From the NCBI GenBank assembly GCA_016709445.1, contig JADJMV010000025.1:69820-133819 (forward strand): a stretch of 64,000 nucleotides of DNA, in the 5' to 3' direction. A model generated the notes under the pieces. It was given only the letters and a program-made list of their open reading frames with translations. It ran no database searches and was not told the origin of the DNA. Source of the DNA: Phycisphaerales bacterium. Its GTDB lineage: Bacteria > Planctomycetota > Phycisphaerae > Phycisphaerales > UBA1924. The position numbers and the translations under genes were made by a program. This document shows, in pieces, positions 56,209 through 64,000 of the stretch (its first letter is position 1; every line of letters starts with the position of its first letter).

Positions 56209-57006
56209 ATGGGCACCGCCGACCTCCCGCTTGCCGACGCCCCGCCCCGTGTACTGCTCTTCATCGGCAGCCCCCGCACGGGCTCGACCATGCTCGGCCA
56301 ACTGCTCAACCTGCATCCCAACTGCCTGATCGCCAACGAGGCCCGCTTTCTCACGCAGCTTCTCGGCGGCAGGGGGGGCTTCGACGACTTGCTCGGCCAG
56401 GTCAGGGCGAGGGCGTGGGCGCAGTTCAGGTCGGGACTCGAGCACGACGCCCACTTCGCGGAATCCCTCCATCGCTACCAGCCCCGCTGGGTCGGCACGG
56501 CGCCCCTCGCAGACCACCCCGCGTGTGCGAAGGGCGCGATCCGCGTCGTCGGTGACAAGAAGGCCGGCGGGAACACGCAGGCGATCATCGCCCATCCTGA
56601 GGAAGCCGGGGCGTTGATGGGGCAGCATCCCGAGATCGCGTTGCTGCAGATCATGCGGCACCCGGTCGAGGCCGCGCGTTCGTATATGCGCTCTCACGGT
56701 GTCGCGAGATTCGACGAGGCGCTCGCCACGATCGTGCACCTCACGGTGCACGCCGGTCGCTGGGGCCGCCGGTTCGATGATCGTTACCACTGCCTTCGCT
56801 ATGAGAGCCTCTGTGCCGACCCGGCGGCCCATCTCCGGTCGCTGCTCACCTGGCTCGGCCAGCCCTGCGAGCCGGGGTGGCTCGACGAGATCGTCTCGAT
56901 TGTCGATGCCGCTCGGCCCGTGGAGTGCACGGTTGGCGAACGCTCCGCGCTCCGCAAGGCCGCGGAGAGCGTCGGAGACGATGGCCTCCTCGCCGCCTAT
57001 CTGTGA
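56209..57006 (+). CDS. PAPS-dependent sulfotransferase
   Basis: A 265-residue enzyme with the 5'-phosphosulfate-binding loop LLFIGSPRTGSTMLGQLL and a 3'-phosphate-binding segment IMRHPVEAARSYMRS. These are the two hallmarks of sulfotransferases that transfer sulfate from PAPS to carbohydrate or protein. It follows a glycosyltransferase, so a polysaccharide acceptor is likely. Its last 10 bases overlap the end of the convergent glycosyltransferase gene. Confidence 0.82.
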   Translation: MGTADLPLADAPPRVLLFIGSPRTGSTMLGQLLNLHPNCLIANEARFLTQLLGGRGGFDDLLGQVRARAWAQFRSGLEHDAHFAESLHRYQPRWVGTAPLADHPACAKGAIRVVGDKKAGGNTQAIIAHPEEAGALMGQHPEIALLQIMRHPVEAARSYMRSHGVARFDEALATIVHLTVHAGRWGRRFDDRYHCLRYESLCADPAAHLRSLLTWLGQPCEPGWLDEIVSIVDAARPVECTVGERSALRKAAESVGDDGLLAAYL

Positions 57007-58133
57007 ATCGCTCCCGCATCAGCGATCGGCGTGCGGACTCCCGCGGCCCTGAGCATCGCCGCGGCGCGGGCGGGGTACGCGAACCGTTCCGCCAGTGCCC
57101 GGGCGTGCCCGCGACGGAGGGCGGCGTGCTCGGCGGTCTCGCCCAGCGAGGCCTCGATAGCGACCGCCAGCTCGTTGCCGTCGTCGGGCCGGAACCACCG
57201 CACCGCCGGCGCGTCCACCCAGTCCCGAAGCCCCGGGATCTCCGACGCGACCACCGGCGGCCCCGCGGCCAAATACTCGCCGAGCTTCACCGGGCTCGTC
57301 CAAGCCGCAGAAGGATGCTCGCCGCTCGGCGGGAGCAGCAGGCAGTCGGCGTGCCACAGCCAGCGAGGCACCGCGGCGTGGGGGCATGACCCGTGCAGTC
57401 GCACGTTCCCAAGCGAAGCGCTGGCCGCTCGCGTCCGCTCGATGTCCTCGGGCAGGCCGCCGACCAGGTGAAACACCACCCGCGGAAGGAGGGCCGCCGC
57501 ACCGAGGATCGTGGGTATGCCCTTGTACTCGTAGAGGTGTCCGGCATACACCGCGTGCGGCTCGTTCGCGGCGCGGGCGAAGGGCGGGTCCTCGAGCCGC
57601 GCCGGCGGCAGGAACAGCCCGAGGTCCACGCCATCGGGCACGATGTGCAGACGGTCGGCGTCGGCCCCGATCGACAGGTAATAGGCCGCCAGTCGCGGCG
57701 AGATCGTCGCGATCGCCCGCAGCGGGCGTTCGCTCCGCGACGTCGCCTTGCACGCGCGGCGTAGCAGCGGGCTCTCGTCGCCCACGTAGGCATGCGTCTC
57801 CAGCACCGTGCGAAATCCGGCTTCGACGCACGCCAGGGCGCCCTCAAAGTGCCTGGCGTAGACCACCTCGGCGCCGAATGCTCCGGCCTCGGCCGCGCAC
57901 CACTCGGCGAACGCTTGCGACGGAGCCCCGCCCGCGTGCTCGGGCGCGAAGCGCCACGCGAGCGAGGGCTCGGCGTAAAGATCGCCAGCGTCCGGCGCAT
58001 CCGGACCCGGCGCGCGGCACAGCACCAGCGTCTCGTGCCCGAGTCGCGCAAAGCCACCCGCGGTCTTCACCACATTGATCGCATGAGCCCTGGGGCTCCC
58101 CGGCCGGATCTCGCTGATCACCGCCACCCGCAT
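56997..58133 (-). CDS. Glycosyltransferase family 4-like protein
   Basis: A 378-residue GT-B protein with an N-terminal acceptor domain (MRVAVISEIRPGSPRAHAIN) and a nucleotide-sugar domain (VYAGHLYEYKGIPTILGAA, CLLLPPSGEHPSAAWTSPVK, then LGEYLAAGPPVVAS). The donor Glu sits in KLGEYLA. It is coupled to asnB by ATGA overlap. The acceptor is unknown. Confidence 0.85.
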   Translation of the reverse strand: MRVAVISEIRPGSPRAHAINVVKTAGGFARLGHETLVLCRAPGPDAPDAGDLYAEPSLAWRFAPEHAGGAPSQAFAEWCAAEAGAFGAEVVYARHFEGALACVEAGFRTVLETHAYVGDESPLLRRACKATSRSERPLRAIATISPRLAAYYLSIGADADRLHIVPDGVDLGLFLPPARLEDPPFARAANEPHAVYAGHLYEYKGIPTILGAAALLPRVVFHLVGGLPEDIERTRAASASLGNVRLHGSCPHAAVPRWLWHADCLLLPPSGEHPSAAWTSPVKLGEYLAAGPPVVASEIPGLRDWVDAPAVRWFRPDDGNELAVAIEASLGETAEHAALRRGHARALAERFAYPARAAAMLRAAGVRTPIADAGAIHR

Positions 58134-59965
58134 CAGATCCGCTCCTCGGCCCACGCCCCGAGCATGCACAACACGAACGCCCGCCCCTCCCGATTCGGCG
58201 CATCGGGCGCGACGAAGCCCTCCCAACCCGGCCCGAGCACGCCGTCGCGCACGAGGCGCGTCGTACCGAGCCAAGGCAGCATGCCGCTGAAGAGGTCCGG
58301 CTGGCCCAGGCGCAGACTGAAGCCCTGCTTGTCGCGCGTCAGCACCCTGCCCGGCACGCGCCCGGCGAGATAGCGTCGCACCGGCGGCTTGGCGGTCGAC
58401 GCGTCCGTCTCGCCGGCCTCGACAGGCCGAGCCAAAGCCCACTCCAGCACCCGGCGATCGAGGAAGGGCGCCCGCAACTCCAGCCCGTGCCCCATCGTCG
58501 CCCGGTCGAGCTTCGGAAGGATCGAGCCGGCGCAGAACCCCGCCAGGTCGAGCAGCTGCGCCCGGCGCGGCCAGGGCGCCCGCGCCCGATCGTGCGGCGC
58601 GAGCCACTCCGCGTAGACCGTCTCGTCGTACCCGCCCCCGAGCGGAGCCAGCATCGCGGCCGCCTCGGCGGGATGGAACCGCGGCATCACCGACTGCAGG
58701 TACGCGTGCAGGAACGAGCGATCCGCGAGCGAGCGCATCGCCCGCTGCCGCACCGCGCCCGTCGCGTCGGCCGACGCGACGAGGCGCTCCGTCTCCGCAC
58801 CAATGCCCGCCCCCCACACCCCCCGCGGCTCGGCGCGGTGCCAGAGGTAGCCGGCGAACGCCTCATCCCCGCCATCCCCGGCGAGGACGGCCTTGCCGCC
58901 GCGGCGGGCCGCGCTCGCGACCCGCGTCATCGTGAGCAACGCGCCGAACCCCTGCGGTTCGTCGAAGACGCCCGCGGCCTCGCGCAGCAGGCCCGGCGCG
59001 TCGCCCGCCTCGAGCGCGACGCTCCGGTGGCGCAGCCCCAGCAGAGCCGCCGTCTCGCCAGCCGAAGGCGCCTCGTCGGCGGCCCCGGGCAGCGCGATCG
59101 TCGTGCAGTCGACGGCCGCGCCCTGCCTCGCGAGCGCGAGCGCCACCGCACTGGAGTCGAGCCCGCCCGAGAGGAGCAGCCCCAGGGGCACGTCGGCGAG
59201 CGTGTGCTCGCGCACGATCTGCTCCCAGAGCGGATCGAAGGGTTCCGATGCCGGCCCGGCCTCGTGCGGCGGCGCCCAGTGGCGGAACGAGCGCGGCTCG
59301 CCGCCCGGAGACCATGTCCATCCCTCGCCGGGGCCGAGCTTCCGCACACCGCGGCGGACCGTCCATGGCGCGGGGCAGTACCCGAGGCAGAGCACGTGCC
59401 CGAGGCCGATCGGGTCCAGCGCGGGCCGTTCGGGAAGCACGGCGCACAGCGCGTCGAGATCGGAAGCGACGAAGACGCCGTCCGCCGTGCTCGCCCAGAG
59501 CAGCGGCTTCATGCCGGCATGGTCAACGGCTGCGACGGCCCGGCGGGCGGGCGCGTCCCACAGGACCAGCGCGAACATGCCGCGGAGCCGGTCCAGCATG
59601 CCCCTCGCACCCCACGCCCGATACCCGTGGAGCAGCACCTCCGTATCGCTGCGCGAGACAAAGCGGTGTCCGAGGCTCTCCAACTGCTCCCGAAGATCCG
59701 GCGCGTTGTAGATCTCGCCGTTGTAGGTCACGACAACCTGCCCGTCTTCCGACGCCATCGGTTGGGCGCCGGCCGGCGACAGGTCGAGGATGGCGAGGCG
59801 CGTGTGGCCGAGTGCCGCGTGACCAGAGGGGCAGACGGATGTTCCCTCGCCGTCCGGCCCCCGCCGGCGCAGGTGGGCCATGGCTGCTTCCCAGCCGGTC
59901 GGAAGGGCCTCGGCGGGCGTTGGCGGCCCTGGCCTGTTTCGGAGATGGGCAAGGATTCCGCACAT
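58133..59965 (-). CDS. asnB: Asparagine synthase (glutamine-hydrolysing)
   Basis: A 610-residue amidotransferase beginning MCGILAHLRNRP, with Cys2 as the glutaminase nucleophile, and an ATP-pyrophosphatase loop LLLSGGLDSSAVAL in the synthetase domain. Within a polysaccharide cluster, such genes often make amide sugars or modify glycans instead of serving asparagine supply. It lies between a glycosyltransferase and a sulfotransferase on the same strand. Confidence 0.9.
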   Translation of the reverse strand: MCGILAHLRNRPGPPTPAEALPTGWEAAMAHLRRRGPDGEGTSVCPSGHAALGHTRLAILDLSPAGAQPMASEDGQVVVTYNGEIYNAPDLREQLESLGHRFVSRSDTEVLLHGYRAWGARGMLDRLRGMFALVLWDAPARRAVAAVDHAGMKPLLWASTADGVFVASDLDALCAVLPERPALDPIGLGHVLCLGYCPAPWTVRRGVRKLGPGEGWTWSPGGEPRSFRHWAPPHEAGPASEPFDPLWEQIVREHTLADVPLGLLLSGGLDSSAVALALARQGAAVDCTTIALPGAADEAPSAGETAALLGLRHRSVALEAGDAPGLLREAAGVFDEPQGFGALLTMTRVASAARRGGKAVLAGDGGDEAFAGYLWHRAEPRGVWGAGIGAETERLVASADATGAVRQRAMRSLADRSFLHAYLQSVMPRFHPAEAAAMLAPLGGGYDETVYAEWLAPHDRARAPWPRRAQLLDLAGFCAGSILPKLDRATMGHGLELRAPFLDRRVLEWALARPVEAGETDASTAKPPVRRYLAGRVPGRVLTRDKQGFSLRLGQPDLFSGMLPWLGTTRLVRDGVLGPGWEGFVAPDAPNREGRAFVLCMLGAWAEERI

Positions 59966-59981
59966 GGCTTGCGACCGGCAC

Positions 59982-60818
59982 TCACGAGCGCTGCGGAGCG
60001 CGATAGCAATCGAAGAAGGGGTCGAGGCGCGAAGCGATCACGTCGTCGAGCCAGCGGATGTCGTCGGGCGTCATGGCGTCCCGGTAGGCGCCGGCACGCC
60101 CCTGCCGCGTCTTCAGCCCGCGCGGGTCCTTTGCCGAAGGAAGACCGTGCCAGGCCAGCTCGCCCGACAGCTCCATGCGGCGCATGCTGTCGAACGATCC
60201 GAACTCGACGGCGGCCGCGATGATCTCGGGTTCCGCGGGCAACCCCAGGAACGCGCAGAGCCTCGCGAGCTCGCCCGATGTGTCGCGCTTGAAGTCCTCG
60301 TATCGCGCGAGGTGGAATCCGGCGGGGGTATCGCGGTTGGCGGCCCACGCGTTCATCCAGTGCAGAATCGGGAGGAGTCCATACCGCGCCGCCTTGGATC
60401 CGGGCGGTGTTGACGCAGGATCATGGCGAAGAAACTCGGCGAGCGAGCCGGAGAATCGGGCGTGTTGGTACCGCTCGTAGTAGTAGGAGGACACCACGAC
60501 ATCGCGCGGATCGCGCACGAGGAGGCAGACCATGCGGGCTCGGTACATGTCGCGAGAGAATCCGAGCCCGCGGGAGACCCGGTCCTTGTCGTGCCCATGC
60601 GAGAACTCGATCCGCAGGTCTCCCGGGCCCGCGGCCGCGGGCTTGTCAGGGCCGGCGAGGAACGATCGCACGTCGGCGCCGGTGGCCGTGGCGCGGACGC
60701 TGGCCACCATCAACTCCACCCACGTCCGACCCGACTTGGGGAATGAGACCACCTCCGCCCTCTGCCCGGCGCGAAGCGGTGGGGCTGCCGGGCTCTGCAG
60801 GGGGACCGCCGTCTCCAT
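59982..60818 (-). CDS. Sulfotransferase
   Basis: A 278-residue protein with the PAPS loop VVSFPKSGRTWVELM and the 3'-phosphate site LLVRDPRDVVVSSYYY. It is more like the cytosolic/estrogen-type sulfotransferase pattern than the gene at 56209. It ends 17 bases before asnB and is co-directional with it, so it probably sulfates the same glycan product. Confidence 0.85.
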   Translation of the reverse strand: METAVPLQSPAAPPLRAGQRAEVVSFPKSGRTWVELMVASVRATATGADVRSFLAGPDKPAAAGPGDLRIEFSHGHDKDRVSRGLGFSRDMYRARMVCLLVRDPRDVVVSSYYYERYQHARFSGSLAEFLRHDPASTPPGSKAARYGLLPILHWMNAWAANRDTPAGFHLARYEDFKRDTSGELARLCAFLGLPAEPEIIAAAVEFGSFDSMRRMELSGELAWHGLPSAKDPRGLKTRQGRAGAYRDAMTPDDIRWLDDVIASRLDPFFDCYRAPQRS

Positions 60819-60861
60819 CTACACCTCCTCGCGGCGGGCCGGGCCTCCGCCGACGGTGGGC

Positions 60862-63566
60862 TCAATTGCCGTCGCGGCGCAGGACCGCCCATAGCGTCCC
60901 GCGTTTGAAGTTCGGCGATCCCAGCACGTCCTCGCCCTTCCCATTGAGCCAATAGCAGCACCCATCGTGCGAGCTGTCGAGCTGCTCCACTCCCAACCCG
61001 TTCCGCGCCGCCCCCGCCCGCACGAATGCCTCCGCCTCCTCGAAGCCGAAAAACCAGCGGTGACGGTCGCCGGGGTTCTCCGGAGGCAGGCCGTAGTACT
61101 TCATCCGACCGCCCGAGCCCGCGAACACCTCGGTCAGGAAGTTCCGGGCCGGGTTCGGGAGCGAGATGATCACGCGCGACCGAGCAACACGGCAGCACTC
61201 GTCGAACATCGCGTGGGCCGCCTCGAGATGCTCGAGCACGTCGGTCGCTACCACCGTGTCGAACGAGCGGTCGGCGAAGGGAAGCACGCCGCGTTCCAGA
61301 TCGATCGTCACGTCGGCCAAGCCCGCGAAGTCCACGCCGGTGTAGAGCTCGGGCCGCCGCACGTGTCCGCGAAGCAGCCCTGCCCCGCAGCCGACATCGA
61401 GCACCGAGCCACCCAGCACCGACGCATACTTCCGCCCGATATACACCGCCTTCGACTCGCGGTCCGTGTACTCACCCTCAATGGAGTAGTGGGGAGTGCG
61501 GGATGCCGGGCGATCGCCGACCGATGCCGCGGCATTCCCATTCCCCCCACTTCGTCTCTTCGTCTCTTCGTCTCTCCGTCTCTCCCCCTCCGCCACCACC
61601 CAATACTCTCCCCACCTCGCCACCAGCTCCCGCACCTCCAGCCCCGCCTCCGCAAGCTCCGCTCGGAGGCTCGCCTCCGTGTACTCCGTCTCGTGCGTGT
61701 CGTCGCAGCGGGAGTCCACGCCGAGCGAGTGCTTCCACGCCGTCTGCCAGTTGCGATCGAGCGCCGGCACGCGGATCAGGATCGCCCGCGGCCGGTACCA
61801 CCGGACGTACTTCGCCAGCAGCTCCGCCCGGTCCGGAGGTGCTCGAGCACGTTCGACAGCACCACCACGTCGAAGTGATCGGAGCCATCTGCGCCTGGCG
61901 GAGCGCCTGGTCGGTCGCGTGTGATGTCCCCCTGGACGATGCGGACGCGATCGGCCAGCCCTTGCCGCTCGACCATCGCCCGCGCTTGCGCCAGGTTTGC
62001 CTCCGACCACTCCATACCCGTCACGTGCGCCCCAGTCCGTTGGGCGATCGAACGGGCCACCTCCGCATACCCACAGCCCAGATCGAGCACCCGGTCGCCC
62101 GGCCGTACACGCTCGACGAAGAAGTCGTGGTACTTCATCAGCTCGTGCTTGGGGTGGACGCCGCCTGCCGTCTCGATCGCCCCGCGATCGACCACGTGGT
62201 AGATCGGCGTCTCCACCGAGGCGCAGAACCGCGCCCGCCGATCGGGTGGCAGGCGTCGCGAATACCCGTGCAGGCTCCGCGCCCAAGCCGCGGCGGCCGC
62301 ATCAGCGTCCGCCTCCAGCAACTCCGGTCCCCAACGCACCACGCCCGGCGAACCGGCCGCGCCCTCGCCCGCGCGGGCGATCGCTCGCGAGTGGACCCCG
62401 GCCTCGAGTGCCGCGACCCGATCGAGCCGGAGCGCTTCGGCCCCCGCGGCGCCCTCGCGCCCGAGCGTCGCCGCGAGGTCCGCGTCCCGCAGCACCCGGG
62501 CAATCGCTCTGGCGAGCGATGCAGGTGTCGCGCGGGCCACGAGCCCCGTACTCCCCGTTTCCACGACATCGGCGAGGCCCGGTGCGTCGGCGACCACCAC
62601 CGCCGCGCCGCACGCCATCGCTTCGAGCACGGTCTTGGGGTGGCCCTCGTAGCTGGAAGCCTGGGCGTACACCGCGCAGCGGCGCATCCGGTCCAACAGT
62701 TGGGTGTGCGGCAGCCTCGGCACGAAGTCGACCTCGACGCCCCGGGCGCCCGCGAGCCCGCGGAGCGGCTGCTCCAACTCCCCCGCGCCCACGATTGTCA
62801 ATCTCGCACGTCCGGCCCCGAGCCCTGCGAGCAGGGCAGCCGCCTCGATCAAAAGATCAACGCGCTTCTGCGGCACGAGCCGCCCGGCGAAGAGGATTGT
62901 CCCGGCCTCGCGCCGCACTCCCGAATCTGAATGGGCCTCATCGGGCACGTAGTTGGGGACCAATGCCGTGCGATCCGCCGACAGCCCGTAGCGCCAGCGG
63001 AGATCATCGAGCATCCGATCCGTGGTGCCAATCACCATGTCGGCCGCACGGCAGAGTTCCGACTCAGCGGCCGCGACTTCGGCCGCCCGGGCGGACTCCG
63101 CGCCCGCCTCCCACGCCACGAACCGCGACCAGGGATATCCACCGCGAGCCACAAGCCCCACTCGGAGCCCCGCCTCGCGAAGCCCGCGGGCGATCGCGAC
63201 CGCGCCGTCGCCGGCATCCATCTGGTTGGTCTTGACGACAACCGATCGGATACCACCCAACTCCGCACGCACGCGCCCAGGGAGGCCGGCCAGGAAGGCT
63301 GTCCGTTCCTGGCCCTGCTCGTTGCACACCAGACCCGGCGTGGACGCGTCCGGCCCGCCGAGCCGCCCCACGAGCGCGGCGTCACCCGCCCCGCCCTCAC
63401 TGACGACGATCAACCGCCCGTAGCGCGAGCCCAGACGCCGGGAGAGGGCGGCCTCGCGCCCGAGGATGCCCGCATCCTCCCAGTTGCGCAGCGATACCCC
63501 GGCGCTGAGCACCAGGACAAGCGCATCGGCAATCGTCCCCTCGCGAGGCGGGGTTGCAGCGCACAT
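60862..63566 (-). CDS. Glycosyltransferase-methyltransferase-methyltransferase fusion (apparent frameshift)
   Basis: A 901-residue protein if one base is restored. The N-terminal part is GT4-like (LFAGRLVPQKRVDLLIEAAA, YAQASSYEGHPKTVLEAMAC). A first Rossmann methyltransferase follows (VLDLGCGYAEVARSI), then a linker with 8-bp repeats, then a second methyltransferase (SVLDVGCGAGLLRGHV, ATDVLEHLEAAHAMF). Near 61834 one C appears to be missing from the forward strand: LRTGRSC becomes LRDRAELLAKYVRWYRP, which leads into the second half with an exact codon total. It probably elongates and methylates a polysaccharide. Confidence 0.75.
61550..61584 (-). repeat. 8-bp tandem repeat inside coding sequence, four units
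   Basis: Four units of RAGAGACG on the minus strand, encoding ERRRDEETKRRSG between the two methyltransferase domains. Eight is not a multiple of three, so gain or loss of one unit would shift the frame. The same unit, five copies, is at 24219. Confidence 0.8.
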
Positions 63567-63677
63567 CTGAAATGAAGAGTTCGGCCATCGGATCTGCCGA
63601 TCTGCAATAACTGCCGATCGCGAGCGAGCCCACGGGCCCGCGGCCTCGCCCGATCGGCGCGTGAGAAGGGGTTCCGT

Positions 63678-64000
63678 GTGTCTCTGGTCACCGTCATCAT
63701 CCCGATGCACAACGACCAGCGGACCATCGCGGCCGCCCTGGGCTCCGTCCTCGCCCAGTCCATCAGCCACTGGCAGATCGTCGTCGCCGACGACGGCTCC
63801 ACCGATGAGAGCCACGCCATCGTCGCCGAGATCGCCCGACGGGATTCCCGCGTCGGACTGGTCCGCCAGTCCAATCAGGGTGCTGCGGCCGCCCGGAATC
63901 TGGGGCTCCGGTACGCCATGGGGCGTACATCCATTTCCTGGATGCCGATGACTGGCTCCTGCCCCGGGGGCTCGAGTTGCTGGTGCAGGCGGCGGAGTGG
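63678..64000 (+). CDS. Glycosyltransferase family 2, 3' end outside window (apparent frameshift)
   Basis: A GT-A protein starting with GTG at 63678 (GAGAAGGGG upstream). VSLVTVIIPMHNDQ, the DDGSTDES nucleotide-binding motif and GAAAARNLGLRYA are typical of GT2. A G appears to be missing from GGGG at about 63919-63922; adding it continues as GAYIHFLDADDWLLPRG, the metal-binding DxD region, to the window edge. It is divergent from the fusion protein and probably belongs to the same glycan cluster. Confidence 0.8.
   Translation, partial: MSLVTVIIPMHNDQRTIAAALGSVLAQSISHWQIVVADDGSTDESHAIVAEIARRDSRVGLVRQSNQGAAAARNLGLRYAMGRTSISWMPMTGSCPGGSSCWCRRRS

Noticed and set aside
1..64000. CRISPR arrays and insertion sequences
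   Set aside because: No spaced direct repeats of 24-40 bases and no transposase motif were seen on either strand.

Overview
The window is GC-rich, gene-dense bacterial DNA and most likely comes from a planctomycete of the Phycisphaerae type. The evidence is convergent: secreted proteins ending in dockerin-like EF-hand pairs, a PEP-CTERM protein with a VPTPGALAALGLGG tail, membrane proteins with C-x2-C-x-YDL/M-x-G...CPECG zinc ribbons, a TIGR03790-type protein, a long planctomycete-style SecE and an EF-Tu with a divergent switch I. No CRISPR array, rRNA or recognisable insertion sequence was seen.

Layout. 1-6.8 kb: tandem zinc-ribbon membrane paralogues (the first cut by the window edge), a sortilin/VPS10-type Asp-box lipoprotein and dispersed hairpin repeats. 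6.9-10.6 kb: phenylalanine 4-monooxygenase (phhA), then an accessory block (prepilin-like protein, Cys-rich secreted protein, membrane-anchored protein, MauE-like protein) bounded downstream by a second, mostly synonymously diverged copy of the phhA 3' end. 10.8-14.3 kb: arginine decarboxylase (speA) and a deoxyhypusine-synthase-like gene, a polyamine pair. 14.7-17.1 kb: small membrane, acidic and hypothetical proteins. 17.1-22.0 kb: a phage-derived-looking cassette in which a minus-strand operon (HTH protein, ABC-type ATPase, GNAT protein, 64-aa protein, then terminase large subunit) is divergent from an S24/LexA-like repressor. No capsid, portal or integrase gene is present. This is the best candidate for an undescribed system. 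22.3-25.2 kb: a membrane-tethered HTH protein, a GbsR/MarR regulator and UbiA. 25.4-35.1 kb: secreted proteins (subtilase, reprolysin-like metalloprotease, DUF1028/FG-GAP protein, PEP-CTERM protein, transglutaminase-like protein). 35.2-38.8 kb: the translation/secretion locus tRNA-Thr, tuf, rpmG, tRNA-Trp, secE, nusG, followed not by rplK but by a 1658-aa AsmA-like gene. 43.9-47.4 kb: argR-argC-argB-argF under an apparently leaderless, ArgR-controlled promoter. 47.4-55 kb: hydrolase, membrane protein, TIGR03790 protein, hybrid histidine kinase, FHA-GAF-PP2C phosphatase and nucleoside deaminase. 55.2-64.0 kb: a glycan cluster with glycosyltransferases, two sulfotransferases, asparagine synthetase and a glycosyltransferase-methyltransferase-methyltransferase fusion, suggesting a sulfated, methylated surface polysaccharide.

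Nine single-nucleotide frameshifts interrupt eight otherwise convincing genes, nearly all in short homopolymers. The simplest explanation is residual indel error in the assembly. I annotate these genes across the break and give the suspected position. Functional calls rest on motifs read by eye; no database search was possible.
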